Shown here: piece after piece, positions 12,301 through 23,462 of the stretch | Layout: every line of letters starts with the position of its first letter | How positions within the stretch are numbered: the stretch's first letter is position 1 | The notes under the pieces: generated by a model | Databases searched by the model: none | What the model saw: the letters and a program-made list of their open reading frames with translations, nothing else | What the model was told of the DNA's origin: nothing | Source of the DNA: Aplidium turbinatum | Taxonomy: Eukaryota; Chordata; Ascidiacea; Aplousobranchia; Polyclinidae | DNA: 64,000 bases | Direction of reading: 5' to 3' | NCBI GenBank assembly: GCA_918807975.1 | Contig: OU964935.1 | Coordinates: 12,611,823-12,675,822 of the forward strand | Translations under genes and position numbers: made by a program

Positions 12301-12828
12301 TCCACATCAGCAGATGAAGTTTCAAGATCCGCATATTGTGACAAAGACACTGAAGAGCAGGTTGAAGAAGTTCATGACGACTCTGACTCCTGGAGTAAAG
12401 AGGGAGATGAGGATTGGGAAGATAGGACTCAGCCCCAGTATTCAGATCACCCAAGTGAAGAAGATGCTGTTGAGGTAGAAATTGAAAATGAAGAAATTGA
12501 TTATGATACCCCTCTTGAAGACGATGACCAAATTACTGCTCATATTTCCGCTGTTTCTGATCAAGACAATTACGATCAGGTTGGTCTTTTTGATAATACC
12601 GCAAAGAAATGCACGAATAATGTTAAAAAGCATCAAAAAAGTGTTTCTCAGTCTCAAAATAGGTTTGAAAACGAGACGCATGAATTTTCAAACAATGCCA
12701 GCGGAAAGATCATGTCTCGTGGACCAGCTGTGCCATCTGAATCGACTAAAGCAACCGAGCAAAATGCAAAAAGCATGCAAAAATCAACTCGAGAACCACT
12801 TTCTCAGACTGCCGTAGTGCTGGCTTAG
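3385..12828 (+). CDS. WTAP: WTAP/Fl(2)d homologue, five exons
   Basis: Exons: 3385-3529, 9365-9465, 9820-10001, 11262-11416 and 11951-12828. All introns are GT-AG and the phases (1,0,2,1) fit, giving 486 residues against 396 in human WTAP. Diagnostic blocks: LEMRLANKEQEVQEYA in exon 2, KLEQAQSELSAWKFTP in exon 3, GRQLSQGKSAQLEAELALQK in exon 4, and VIQLDEEVEGMQ at the start of exon 5. WTAP is a nuclear coiled-coil subunit of the m6A methyltransferase complex that binds METTL3/METTL14 and regulates splicing. Exon 1 encodes an NLS-like start (PPPAKRGKLEPEE, compare human PLPKKVRLSE); the usual N-terminal helix is poorly conserved. After residue about 235 the tail is acidic, Ser/Asp-rich and probably disordered. 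Family and exons 3-5 are near certain; exon 1 and the exact exon 2 acceptor (9365 or 9395, both in frame) are less sure. Confidence 0.93.
3740..4812. mobile_element. Tigger/pogo-like MITE in WTAP intron 1
   Basis: Inverted ends CAGTAGAACTCGGTTAATCC and the complement of AACTGAGTTCTACTG are flanked by TA on both sides. Several ATCCGGATTA words repeat inside each end. The termini resemble Tigger/pogo elements of the Tc1-mariner group. No transposase is left; the middle is split by the Harbinger-type MITE at 4348-4619. Confidence 0.75.
4348..4619. mobile_element. Harbinger-type MITE with G runs, nested copy
   Basis: Ends GGGAACGTTCAAATATTACG and its complement, with TAA duplicated at 4345-4347 and 4620-4622. 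A TWA 3-bp duplication is the hallmark of PIF/Harbinger. The interior is built of GCGTTACG words alternating with runs of G (GGGGGAGGGGGG). It sits inside the Tigger-like MITE and is therefore younger. A second copy is at 16841-17102. Confidence 0.8.
5250..5735 (-). pseudogene. transposase C-terminal fragment (left arm)
   Basis: On the minus strand one reads LWYISEDLAALPLFSDNN, DDEKKAIVNALKK and further on LKAVNDCAERAVKLATDFNE and YQVVKHHRKLLPTSA, with breaks between. These match, from memory, the C-terminal half of a DNA-transposon protein common in cnidarians and aphids (LWYLSEELVAL, NDTAERGVKLI). It corresponds to the same protein whose N-terminal and middle parts are on the + strand at 6114-7306. 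Broken and not functional. Confidence 0.6.
6114..7306 (+). pseudogene. transposase N-terminal and middle part (right arm)
   Basis: Forward fragments in order: VTKLKRIRLEHIRESKHK and LFDIAHANWECRITIPED at 6150-6350, VPLVVHFHGKYLTNANGTKC, LAIVVSGMHVEILLGIPKLP and GTGSLMGQKVVEF at 6810-6990, then LCFDTTSSNTGIHTGA at 7017-7060 and CAERA... near 7140. Family relatives show VHWDGK, LPVIVSG, GVPKL, GTG and FDTTASNTG in this order. At least two stops interrupt it, and the stretch between LACHDLK and VND is shorter than in relatives, so an internal deletion is likely. Confidence 0.65.
7783..8984. other. WTAP intron 1, remainder, no exon found
   Basis: AT-rich intron sequence. A conserved WTAP N-terminal helix exon was looked for here and not found. 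The only structured site is the 18-bp perfect palindrome at 8625-8642 (ACGACGTACGTACGTCGT). Confidence 0.5.
8985..9230 (-). repeat. tRNA-derived SINE (family B), old minus copy
   Basis: Compared with the intact copy at 10832-11094, the reverse complement is clear: GTGTTTTTCAACAACCAGCT, CAATTTATTAC and GGAGAAGATAAATGTCTCAT. It is diverged and has no clear flanking duplication. It ends about 135 bp before WTAP exon 2. Confidence 0.6.
10185..10240 (-). repeat. SINE family B, 3' tail fragment
   Basis: TACTTGATTCAAGTGTTGGG followed by GAGAAGATAGGGTTCTCATT matches the tail blocks of the SINE copies at 8985 and 10832. Short and without its tRNA head. Confidence 0.45.
10498..10811. mobile_element. 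MITE with TTCGGTGA repeats, WTAP intron 3
   Basis: Flanked by TTATTGTT at 10490-10497 and 10812-10819, a perfect 8-bp duplication. Both ends carry several spaced TTCGGTGA words in opposite orientation, so the whole element folds into a hairpin; an inner pair ACCGTAGCCTA/TAGGCTACGG continues the fold. No coding capacity. The 8-bp duplication suggests hAT-like mobilisation. Confidence 0.75.
10832..11094 (+). repeat. tRNA-derived SINE (family B), young copy
   Basis: Bounded by TACGCATGATG at 10821-10831 and 11095-11105, an 11-bp duplication typical of L1-type endonuclease priming. The head has an A box (TGGTGCAACGGATAAGG) and B box (GGTTCGACTCC), i.e. a Pol III promoter. The tail ends in TTTACTTTACT. 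It inserted only one base from the right duplication of the MITE at 10498-10811. Confidence 0.85.
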
Positions 12829-15772
12829 CACAAAGTTTTATTCGCACGTACAACCCCTGTTACGGTCTGGAAAAACCTATTATTTTCAGACAGGCACAAA
12901 AACGGCTGTTTCCTTCAGCAAATCGCTTTGTCAATTTTGTGTTCGCTCAGTGGGTTTCTGTCTTTATCAAAATGGTAAAATAAGTTTTTCAAAAACAGAA
13001 TATTTTTTTGATAGTATTCACTCGATGTTCGTGTAAACAGCACAAGGAATATCACGTGAAATCCTTTGACTTGATCGACCTTTCAATCAACGTGCATCTT
13101 ATTGTTTTGACTTGAGTTTTCTACGTCAGTTTGGCATCTTAGTAGTCGAAAATTAGGTTTCAAGTTCAACTGGTCCGCTAATGACCATGAGGTTGTTGAT
13201 TGTGTGGAAGTAAAATGAATGTAATTGTGTTTTGAGGTTTTCATTGTAAGAAGTTACGCAACTATCACGTGACTGTCATGCAGTGATTTTATAGTAATTG
13301 TCGTTTTAAAAACATTTTTGCAGCCTGTGTTACAATGCTAAAATTTTGTTTGCAAATGAGGGTTACCGGCAAGACAACCTTAGGTTGTGCTAAAGATATT
13401 TGAAAACGAAACCAGTGGAGATTGCATTAAGACATTTCGTATTGCCTCAACGTGTTGTGTATTGTTCAAAGTACCAAACGTAAGATATTGATCACTGTTC
13501 CAGAAATAACTTTTTTTAATCATTTCAAATTAGCACAACATCGAGTCAATCGGTGCGCAATTTAATATGTGCTATGGCTGTTCTCAACAAAAAACGCACA
13601 GTTTTTGTTTTTCAAGCAAAATATGGATTTTTAAATGTAAGGCAACACCTTTTCTTATAGCGGAATTTGGCCAGATCTTCATCTTCAATGGTGAATGTCA
13701 TGTACGTTTTTATTATTTTATATTGAAAACATGTTAGACTTTTATCACTACCATAACACTTGGAAATTTCTGTTCTCCGGCTACACTGGCCAGCTTGAAA
13801 TACATGACAAAATTTTGTCTTTTTGAATGTATTTTGACTGATTATGCACTACATTCTATTTGATGAAGGATTACTACAAGAAGCATGGACACCGCCACGG
13901 GGGTAAAATGTTGTTTGATACTTTTTCTTCGGCCAGTAAATATACCCACTCCCCCTGCAATATCCCCCTTAAATTGTTGTTGGCCCCGTCACTGGTTAAA
14001 AAGTTTAATTAAAAATCTTTGCCGCAATTTGGAAAATACAAACGTTTTACCTTCAAACTGTGTTATGATAATGATATCCTGTAGGGTAGGTATCTGAGTG
14101 CTAACACATCGTTATCAAAAATAACCCACTAAAGAAATTGCGTGCACATAAAAATTTCGAAATTTTTTCAAAATGTTTAGCTTGAAAAATAAATCACCCC
14201 ATTTTACAAAACTGAAAGAGCTCAAGTACTACAAATGAGTATTGAATTTTGACATGACAATATTTTAAGGGGTTCTTTACGACAGGCATTACAATTTATT
14301 CTTTGATCAAAATAATCTTTTTTTGCATACTTGTTCTTACAAAAAAATAAAAACTCTTGGAGCAGACACAACAGGACTGATGCTTGTATGCCCACTGCCC
14401 ACCATGATTCTAGGACCGCGTGGCTGGTTTCTACGTCACATTGAGGTTATCTAAATTATTTTTTGGTGGTTTGGGATTATTTGACAGGTTTTAAGGTGTT
14501 TTCACTTAGGCAAAGACGTTTACTCAAGGTACAATCAACAAGACTCACAAAATTGTGCGAAAAGGGCTCCCTTGCGTTTTCAATCCTTGCTCTTAAAGAG
14601 AACGTCAAATATCCTAGACATGTTCAGGTTCGCTCGCTCGTGGTGGAAGTTGTAAAACAGCCAACAAAATATTAATATGTGCTAACTTTGCATCCATTAG
14701 AAGCAAGTGTAGTTGATTCTTTATCTCTTCAATGGTTATTCGTTCGTTTTTATTCACTTGACTTTCCAAAACTGTTTGTCCGAAGTTTGATACTGGTGTC
14801 CTTTGCAAAAACTGTTTGTCCGAAATTTGATACTGGTGTCCTTTGCAAACAGTATAGATCTGTGTCTTACGGTTACACGTCTCGATGTTTTCGTCCGTGT
14901 GACTTGTGTGTTTGTCAATTGTGATACGAACACGCCTGTGACCAGTAGCGTTGCTAGATGACATTGCAAACTCTAACCGATTTCTTCGGAAACACGGGTG
15001 ACAACGATTTCAGTGACTTAATACTTATTATCAATGCATTGTTACCAATGACCCGATTATTTCATCGTCTAAAATATCAATGGGTTTTATCCCATAATCT
15101 TACATCTCATCTCTTTGGCTACGCTACTTCTTGCAAAAATTAAAACGAGCCTTATCCGCAAAGCTGAAAATGAGTTGTCATTTTCAACGCTTTCGGCATT
15201 CTCAGATGATTGCATTTTTCGCACACATAACGACAAGAAATTTATTGAAATTTTGGAAAGGAAAACTTCACTGAGAAACTGATTTCGAAGAAAAATGCAA
15301 CCAAAACCGAAGTTTTGCCGAATGAGCTTATTAAACAGAAGTGCCTCATGGAAATTCTGTGGTGTGAATTGTGTAAGAAGTAGTTTTCGCCAACGTTATC
15401 ATAGCAATGTTTAATGACGAAATTTGCTTATTGACGTGTTTTAATGTTTTGCAGCACAGATTCGTTACTGCAACAGAACATACTTCATTTTTTTTTATAA
15501 TTTTTTACATTTGATAAACAAAAAGATAATACGAATGTGATCAGTGATGTGATTCAACTGGTTCACACCGGTTTGCTCAGAACTATAACCACACAACTCT
15601 ATGACATTAATGATCTTTAAAACCTTCTGCGACTTCACTTGGTTGGTACCAATTAAATGCCTTTCGAAGAACTGCTTTAGTCATAAAATATGTTTGACTT
15701 TATGTACAAGAACAAGTAAAAAGAACTGAAGTTATTTAAGTTCCAATGTATGGTAACATTTGGGAAAACACT
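12829..15772. other. convergent intergenic region, WTAP 3' UTR side
   Basis: Between the 3' ends of the WTAP gene and the - strand gene at 15773. It should hold both 3' UTRs; no firm poly(A) site was fixed. The one repeat seen is a direct duplication of about 40 bp at 14768-14850 (ACTGTTTGTCCGAARTTTGA unit). Open frames here (for example 116 codons on the - strand, 14614-14964) cover this duplication and lack family features. Confidence 0.5.
14768..14850. repeat. 40-bp tandem duplication
   Basis: Two copies, starting near 14771 and 14811, of a 40-bp unit containing ACTGTTTGTCCGAA and GATACTGGTGTCCTTTGC; they differ by about one base, so the duplication is recent. Confidence 0.8.
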
Positions 15773-17531
15773 TCAGAGACCTTTTTCCATTAAACTGTTG
15801 TTGAGTTTCAAAGCCAGTTCCATTAGCCTCACGACTAAATATTCCATTTCTCTTTCTTCTTCAAAGCTGTTTGGCCGTTGAGAAGGCGTAGACTCCGAGT
15901 GTATGCTGGCTGTTACATCTCCAATCGATTTATCTGATGCTAATTGTGATGTTTCAGCCTCGCTTATGGTCGGCGGGAAAGCGCAAGCGACCACACGTGC
16001 TCCACGATCAGGAACAGTTTGAGGAGGTGAACGTTGAGCGGTTTGGGAAACCTAAACATGCTTACACCAAATAACCTACAACCACATGCCTGCACAGTCA
16101 GTCAGATCTCCTGACCTATGAGATAGGAGTTAGCTAGTGAAAATTCTGTTCTGAAAATCTTGACTGATTTCAAATAACCCACATGCTTTTATCTGCATAT
16201 TTACCCACCCATGACATGCAGGCGTAGCTTACCTTTAACAAAATACAGACTATGAGTCAGCTTAAAGATATGTTAAAGTTAATTTTTGTGGAACTTATGT
16301 GATTGTCTACCTGTATTACCTTAGCAATACCAGTAACGTTTAATCAAGAAAATGAAGTACCATAGCCTATCTTTTGACAGGTGTCAAACCCACAACTATG
16401 CTTGATATGAACGACTCGGTTACCGTACATGTCTTGTAATGCAAAGGAATTTATTTTCACACGAATAATATATTTCTTTGCAAGAAAATACGAAAATAAA
16501 TTTCTTTGCAGTAACGTTTAAAGATTTGGCTACGGTACTTTATATAATTTCACTGTTCAACCTTTCATCACCTTAAGCATGCCGAAAATATCTTACTTAC
16601 TGACTCATCTCGAAAAACCAGTGACTCAAAATTAGAGCAAAATGCTTGAATTTCACATCCAATTCTTGATTTTAATGATTCCTCTGTAAAAACAATAGGT
16701 ACCGCAATCAATCTTTAAATTAATCAAGCTCACACAGTTGTGAAAGCAAACTATTTCAGCCTTAGAACACTCATATTAAAACTCTAAATATATATGTTAC
16801 ACACACATACCAACTTAACATGAAAGCATCAGAGAGCTTAGGGAACGTTCAAATATTACGTAACGCCTTCGAGGGGGAGGGGGGTTTATGCAAAGCGTTA
16901 CGTTAGCGTCACATCGGGGGGTTCAAGCAAAACGTTACGTAACGCTTTCGAGTACGGAATGGTGGTTTTTTGTGCTGAATTCGTAGTGAAAAAGCGTTAC
17001 ATGGGGGAGGGGGGATTGAAAAAAGCGTTACGTTGGCGTTACATGGGGGAGGGGGGGTCAAAAATTCGAAAAAAAAGCGTTACGTAATATTTGAACGTTC
17101 CCTTAGCCTTCAAATTTTCCTGCATTCAAAAATTATAAATAAAAACGTCTGCACACAATGTAGGCGTGTAGGGTGTGGTATTCACTTTTCAAAAAGTTTG
17201 GTTTAACATCAACAACAAAAGTTGTATAATTTGTGATTTTTATTACATATTAAAACCCTGATGGAGAATAAAAGCTAAAACTGTACTTTTAAATTACAAT
17301 ACAGAGCTTATTGACAACAAATAAGTAAATTTGGTTTCTGCATGTAATAGCCTGTCACAAACAGCTACAATATTAAGTAGATTTGCTGGGACACAAAACA
17401 GTTTATATATTGCTATAGCAAAAATAGGTCTCACCCATATGCTTCAATCTCAAATGAGTGATCTGGTCTGGTGCTTCTTGAAACAAAGAACGTGATCTTT
17501 TTCTTTTAGAAGAATCACTGATAGTGTCCAT
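15773..17531 (-). CDS. unrecognised 152-residue nuclear-type protein, three exons
   Basis: I do not recognise this gene. On the minus strand: exon 1 17531-17435 (ATG, 32 codons, then phase 1), exon 2 16683-16601, exon 3 16051-15773 with the stop. Donors are GTGAGA and GTAAGT, acceptors TTTTTACAG and CATGTTTAG, and both joins keep the frame. The protein starts MDTISDSSKRKRSRSLFQEA, with a basic NLS-like KRKRSRS; the middle (LKSRIGCEIQAFCSNFESLV) looks helical; a Ser/Pro/Thr-rich linker follows; the end EEEREMEYLVVRLMELALKL is an amphipathic helix. Size and layout suit a small subunit of a nuclear complex, but that is inference. It converges on WTAP, with 2.9 kb between stops. Intron 1 holds a Harbinger-type MITE. 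Confidence 0.7.
16841..17102. mobile_element. Harbinger-type MITE with G runs, second copy
   Basis: Same ends (GGGAACGTTCAAATATTACG and complement) and same GCGTTACG plus G-run interior as 4348-4619, flanked by TTA at 16838-16840 and 17103-17105. It lies in intron 1 of the - strand gene. Confidence 0.85.
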
Positions 17532-17644
17532 TACCACAGTTCCACAATTTCTTTAACATGCTATGTAACCTTTATTCCATGATTAAACTCAATTAAAATT
17601 CGGTTCCATGCTAATTGTTAAAACTAGCCTATATGCTATAGAGC

Positions 17645-17720
17645 AGGGGTATGCAACCTTTCACACTGGTGCCATTAGAGGTGTATGCACTATGCAGGGC
17701 CAGATTAAAGCAGGGGCTGC
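17645..17720. mobile_element. possible hAT left end
   Basis: CAGGGGTATGCAACC resembles the CAGGGGTGGGCAACC ends of Charlie-type hAT elements. No matching right end was found before 18700, so this is a weak call. Confidence 0.3.
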
Positions 17721-17954
17721 AGGCCCACGAATAACAACTTACAAAGAGCAACTGACATGCTATACATGGATAGTTGGATACACTGTGTATCCCATCATGT
17801 TGGACCGTGGGACAAACTTGCATTTCTCATCAACTATCCCTACCATGAAAAGAAAACAATTTGGTTTATTTCAAATCAACATTAAAGTTTCAAGATTGAT
17901 TTAATGTGATTTTTGGATCTGACTTGCATTCTCAACCACTCTATCCAGATTCAT

Positions 17955-18260
17955 TTCAATTGAGCTCAGTGGTTACACGCCCGACTCAAGATCAAGTGGC
18001 GCTGGTTCGGCTCTCGGTGTGTGCGGTTGAGCAACACATATAAGGATAGCTTTCCATTCAGCGGCACCTAGTGAATGGAATAATTCTCTGGCAACAACTA
18101 TTGGAAATTACACTCTGTCAATCACGGTAACTGGGCGGGTACCAGTGGTTCAAAGCCTCTACAAGCATGCAAACCTGCCTGGATTAAGTTCTCGAAGAAG
18201 CTTTCCCAGTCCAAGGACGCTGGCAACCAGAAGTTCATTCTTCAGAAGCTTTGTGTTGAG
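17955..18260 (+). repeat. tRNA-derived SINE (family A), plus copy
   Basis: Head GAGCTCAGTGGTTACACGCC (A-box-like), then GTGGCGCTGGTTCGGCTCTC (B box), then CAGCGGCACCTAGTGAATGG, CTCTACAAGCATGC and CTTTCCCAGTCC. The longest copy of the family in the window. A second head only (TTAGCTCAGTAGTTACGCAC) lies at 18328-18375. Confidence 0.75.
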
Positions 18261-18327
18261 GTCATGCAGGTGTGTAGCTGTGACAGCCAAGAAAACTAGA
18301 TCACATAACCAAACCAGCCTTAGCTTT

Positions 18328-18375
18328 CCATTAGCTCAGTAGTTACGCACCCCATTCAAAATCAAGCAGCGCCAC
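18328..18375 (+). repeat. SINE family A, tRNA-like head fragment
   Basis: TTAGCTCAGTAGTTACGCAC followed by AAATCAAGCAGCGCC repeats the head of the neighbouring copy at 17955; the body is missing. Confidence 0.45.
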
Positions 18376-18599
18376 TTTGCTTTAAACAACCAACACAAGC
18401 TTATAAAGAAAATCAAGAGGCAATGAGCAAATGATGCTGTTGACAAAGTTAGCCAAAAATGCAATGGGATTATGGAAAGCTTCATCAGGATCATAGAAGA
18501 GAAGTTACAATTTCAAGCCTGATTTTTTATAAATAGGCTATTCCAAAATCATATGGATAAAACAAGGTTCTTTAAACTTTAATTTATAATGCTAAAAAA

Positions 18600-18718
18600 G
18601 AACTTCAAAAAACGCCAAGCAAATGCTAAAATGTCATACCAAAAACAGCCTGCCAAAGCCATTAAAAAAACGCCAAATTTCTCAAACTTGCCTTAAAAAC
18701 GCCGATATGGCAACCCTG
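18600..18718. mobile_element. hAT-like right end remnant
   Basis: AACGCCAAA/TTGCC-rich sequence ending in GATATGGCAACCCTG, as in the intact hAT elements at 19099 and 36127. The left end was not found. Confidence 0.45.
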
Positions 18719-19098
18719 GTGGCAGACGCCACAAAAGCAGCATTGAATGGAGTGTGGTTTTGAGACTTCACTTCTACTCAATGAAACCAACCTCCAATCC
18801 AATTGCGAAAATTTCATCCTTTCAGATTCCAAATTTAAATTATGAGTAAACGTAATAGGCCTACTAGGTAGCCTACTAACCAATGCGCATAAAATAGCTC
18901 AGGGGTACAAATATTCGTCAACTTTAGTAGCACGTAGGCTAAATGTTTTCAGCGACGTACATAAACGCAAAGTTGCTGAACCAAACTTCAAATCAACTCC
19001 GCATCTTTGTGAAAGTAAAACTCCGAATCCATTCCATTTTTTTAAAATCGGACAAACCCCGGCAGCACTCAGCTCAACTCTGACCAGACCGCAGAGTA

Positions 19099-21466
19099 CA
19101 GGGTTGCCAGACTGAAAATTGAAAAAAAGGCCAAACTCAACAAGAAAAAAGGCCAAATTGAGGCCAAACAGGTAGAAAAAAGGCCAAAAATAAGCCAAAC
19201 TTAAACAAGATAAAATAAGCATTGTAATCAGGGTTGTCAGACTGTGAAAAGGTCTTAATGCCAAAATAATACAAGAAAAATCCATGGAAAATTTTCTTAG
19301 GAGGTGTAGGCCTAGCGCCTGCGATCTTTTTTCATGTTTGCTTTAGACAGTCTAATTGCCGTTGTGAAATTTGTGCTTGGTAGGAATTTGAAACGCTGGC
19401 TGAAAATTAGGGCGTTTTCTCGGAATTTTCACCACTTATCAGGGTTTGATTTTACATACGTAGTTTTACGTTGTTGTAGGTGTTGCGCATTTGACACATG
19501 CTGCCAGGCTCGTAGCCAGCCGGGGGACCTTGCCCCCCTGAAAAAAAATTTGCCCCCCCTTGGCAAAATCCCAACATTCTCGAGCAACAGCCACAATTAT
19601 AATGATTTTGCCCATTTAAAATTTTTCGGCCCTCCCTAAAAACAGTTGGACCCTCTTGCTCTGCGGTCTGGCTACGGCCCTGCATGCTGCATTGCTTGAA
19701 GCAATAAGCCCCTTTAAATCAATTGTTCAGCGTTAAATAAACACAGTCAGTTTGTGAGTTTCCAGTATGGTTTCTGTCGGCCAGTTGTGTGGTGCCTTAT
19801 TTTCTCAGTCAGTTTGTCACGGATGCCTTTCTCGGAAGTCACGGTGTTAGTTTAATTATGGTTGTAGTGTAGTTTTTCATGTTCTGAATTAGTTTAGCTC
19901 GTTCTATTTGAATTCAAGGCATTATTTGGCTACAACGTTCCGACGTGGAAGTTCATTCATTTCTTTGTAATAAACTCCTACTCACAAAAGAAGCAAGGTA
20001 TTGTTCTCAAGATTATCCCCACTACATGCTAGTACCCGGGATGTTGCTGTAGCAGCTACAGCTAGGTATGGGAGGATGTTGAGACCACTCGACGTCCGCT
20101 ACAAAGGCAATACCTTAGCAAGGTATGAAAGGAATGGTCCAACAGGAAAAAGTCTTACTGTAGTGTCGAACAGACCTGAACACTTTTCATAAGAAGGTCA
20201 AATATGAAGGCAATCAATATTAAAATGTCGTCAGTGAATAAAGCTAAATTCATATCGTCATAATTGAATAATTTATGTTCATGTCGTCTAAATTCCTCAA
20301 TCGTCGTAGGCTACTGCGTGATGTGCAGTCTGACCATGGGAAGAGCTCAACACTTTGCTCTCCTGGGCCGCATCAAAACGGGCTTTTGCCTAAGGATGGG
20401 TTTCTTTTATGCCTGGTTTTCTTTCTCCATCCTATTTTTATTATGATGACTGCTCATCCACATTAATATTGGAACTGGCAAATGTGAACCACAACACTTT
20501 TCATTAGGCTATCATTTATTGCTACATGTGTGCTTCTGTTTGTTTTTTGGGTTTTGTGGCCGTGCTAACTACAGACATACAGGCTACTACATGATTTACT
20601 ATTCAGGCACGTTTTAAACCTTTCAAGGTTTTGCCACCATTTCCCGTTCATTAACGTCCTGGTAGGCCTATATCGACTATTGTAGTTACTATACTTAGTT
20701 AGTATCTTTTTCGTCCCGGACGCGTTAATGACTAAAAATAAATGAATGAATGATGTACTGATGTATGTATCATTTAAGTGAACATTACTACAGTAATTAT
20801 TACAAAAAGATTCTTTTGTAACAAGTCTATGATCAATAATGTATTTGCTCATCACAAATTTATTTATAACATCACAATAATAGTAATTTGAAACGCACTC
20901 AATTGCACAACCACGAATCACTTGTATTGCTCAACAACTGAATTTCTGAAAGCATGCTCTGCTGGCAAGCCAGCGGTTGTGTTGGACTACCGATCGATCG
21001 AAAATGCAGCTGACTTTAGTGACCTTTTGGTCTATCGCTGCCATCTTTGTTGTGCGAATTATTTGTGTTTTTGTATATTTTTGTTTTTTTCTTTCTTTTT
21101 TGCCAACAAAACAAAAATAAATTGAACTGAAAGTGAACACGTTAGTCGTTACATTTCTGTGTAGGCCACCTACTTTTGAGCGTTAACATTATAATTCCAA
21201 AATAATGTCTATAACATTCATATTTATCGATATCTTATGACTTGTAGCGAATTTTAATAAACTATAGCAAAAATAATTCTGAAAGTAGCAAGTATATGTA
21301 AGAGAAATATTGATTATTATGCATTTTAAAGATTAAATTTAAAAAAGGCCAAATTTAAGGCCAAATCTAGAAAAAGGCCAAACGTATAATTTCTAAGGCC
21401 AAACGGCTTTAAAAAAAAGCCAAATTCGAGAAATTTGGCCTTAAAAAGGCCAATCTGGTAACCCTG
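19099..21466. mobile_element. hAT element, non-autonomous, 2.4 kb
   Basis: Ends CAGGGTTGCCAGACTG and AATCTGGTAACCCTG with a perfect 8-bp duplication GCAGAGTA at 19091-19098 and 21467-21474. Subterminal zones are packed with AAAGGCCAAA. No transposase was recognised in it. It contains a smaller hAT MITE at 19505-19682. A second CAGGGTTGTCAGACTG at about 19229 suggests a partial internal end. Confidence 0.85.
19505..19682. mobile_element. small hAT MITE nested in the 19099 element
   Basis: Ends CAGGCTCGTAGCC and GGCTACGGCCCTG; perfect 8-bp duplication CATGCTGC at 19497-19504 and 19683-19690. Only 178 bp, non-coding, younger than its host element. Confidence 0.85.
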
Positions 21467-22109
21467 GCAGAGTAGCCTATAGTCACTGAATCAGCCCAGG
21501 GTTACCACATTTATTATTCATTTGCATCAGACAAAGCTGTCCATATCCAAAACAATGAAATAATACAAATCGCAAATGCATAAAGAACACAAAAAAACAG
21601 TTTTAATGTCGTTAGTTTAAGAGCTCACTGAACATCTACTGTAACAAATTCAAATGTAATGAGCGTTGTAAGAATTGAAAGTATAGCGATCAGTGGCGGA
21701 TTTAGGGCAAAATTTTAGGGGGCGCCAAAGAGTATGGAACAACCTCGCCGCAAATGGCTTGGAAAAATTTTTTGCGTTTTTATCAATAAAATTGCCTATC
21801 TAAGTCAGGTAGGCTACCAGTCATTCCCACATCACAAATCAACACCACAAGTGACAATCAGTTGTAAAGTTGAGGCAATGCCATAATGCCGCTCGTGGCA
21901 ATTAAAAGCAATAACGAACGTGAAATGATAATTTAGGTATTTTCCACTAAAACTTTAGGCTATAGCCTACAACAGTGATTGCTCCAAGTGAATGAAAAGG
22001 GGTAACTACCAAATTCATTTCAATAAATCACCAACCTAGAGTGCCTGAAGCTCATTGGTGCATAGCCCAAAAAAAATGCATTATTAAAAAAAAACATTCA
22101 AACGGTGAG

Positions 22110-23454
22110 GCCTAGGTGTACTTAATACAAGTGAGTGGTACTCAGTTCTTCTTCTTCTTCGTTTGAACCTTCTTCGCCACTCCAGGGGTCGAGAGGCTCT
22201 GCCTTTTACCACCCCTGGGCAGTGGCGGCGGCGCGGTCTAGATGTTTGGGCAGGTGTCGAGCAGCCATTGAATTGATTTGTCATCCAGTTCACACAGACC
22301 ACGCGCACCATTTGGCGCATGGTAGATGGCGCAGTTACGGATGGTGTGGTCTACGATTTGTTCCTCCTTGCCACACTCACAAATCGCGGATGGAGCCATC
22401 CCCCATTTGTGCATGTTGGAGCGGAATAGTCCGACGCCAGTACGCAGGCGGTTGAGCCGCACCCAGGCCTTCCTTGGCAAATGCATTCCGGTTGGGTGGT
22501 TGCTGGTGTCGGATATGAAACTTTGGAGTCTTGAGGAGTTCTTCTTCCACTCCGAGCTCCATTGGTGGTCCGCCCAGGTAGCCGCACTGATGGATTGGTC
22601 TTCAGCGGTTTTCATCAGGAGTTGTGCGGCACGTACAAATGGGTGTCTCGATTTCAGTCGTTGAGGTTTCTCGTTCACAGAGTCGTAGAGACTTGAGTAG
22701 AGCAAGTGGTTGGGGTTCGTAGCGCGACGAGAAAGAGACAGGATAACTTCTTCGCGACGAAGCTCAGCTGGTTGGATGCCTGCAAAGACAGGGAGATTTT
22801 CCGATGGTGTAGGTTGCAGGCATCCTGTCACGATACGCAAGGCGTCGTTTATGGCAGTGTCGATTTGATGGCAGTGGGCACTGCGGCTCCAGACAGGTGC
22901 ATAGTATTCTGCTAGAACGTGAAGTAGCGCGATGGTGGCAATGCGCAGGGTATCGACTCCGGCTCCCCAGCCTGAGCCGGCCAGACGCCTTAGCAAAGCT
23001 GTGCGTGTTGAGATCTTTTTGCGTAGTGACTCCAAATGTTGACGGTAAGTGAGCGACCTGTCCAGGACTACCCCTAGATATATAGGGTTTGGGCAGAAGG
23101 GCAAGGTTTTTCCATCGGTGTTGATCTTGAGCTCACGCTTCGCTTCCCGGTTGTTTAAGTGGAAGGCTGTCGTCACTGTTTTGGTTTCGCTGAGCTTCAG
23201 TCTCCATCTCTGGAGGTATGCCGAAAGTGTCGACATGTCCTGGTTTAGAGTCTCTTCTAGTGTATCCCATTGATTCGACAAGTGTAAAATGGCCAAATCA
23301 TCGGCATAGGCGTACTTTGCGGATACCGTGATTGGCAAGTTGTGGATGTAGATGTTAAACAGAAGGGAGGGCAGGACAGATCCCTGAGGGACGCCGTTCT
23401 TCAAGGCGTCGTAACTTGCTTGGTTTACCACTTCCGGTGGTGAGGGTAAATTAA
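22110..23454 (-). mobile_element. LINE (Jockey/CR1-like), 5'-truncated
   Basis: The minus strand encodes the C-terminal part of a non-LTR reverse transcriptase up to the stop at 22238: NGVPQGSVLPSLLFNIYI, the catalytic YADD in AYADDLAILHL, NPIYLGVVLDRSLTYRQHL, and RLAGSGWGAGVDTLRIA, a block common to this LINE group, then a C-terminal zinc-knuckle-like ICECGKEEQIVDHTIRNC. The frame is open for about 400 codons, so the insertion is not very old. The endonuclease and N-terminal RT are missing. The part of the frame beyond 23454 belongs to the adjoining MITE. A GAA-rich 3' UTR follows to about 22110. Confidence 0.85.
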
Positions 23455-23462
23455 GATATTGC

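Noticed and set aside
14614-14964. 116-codon gene on the - strand
   Set aside because: It reads through a recent 40-bp tandem duplication, has no recognisable domain and no splice partners were found.
15077-15290. 69-codon + strand open stretch ending SLRN
   Set aside because: No start codon, no clear splice sites, lies in the convergent 3' region; kept out as probable chance.
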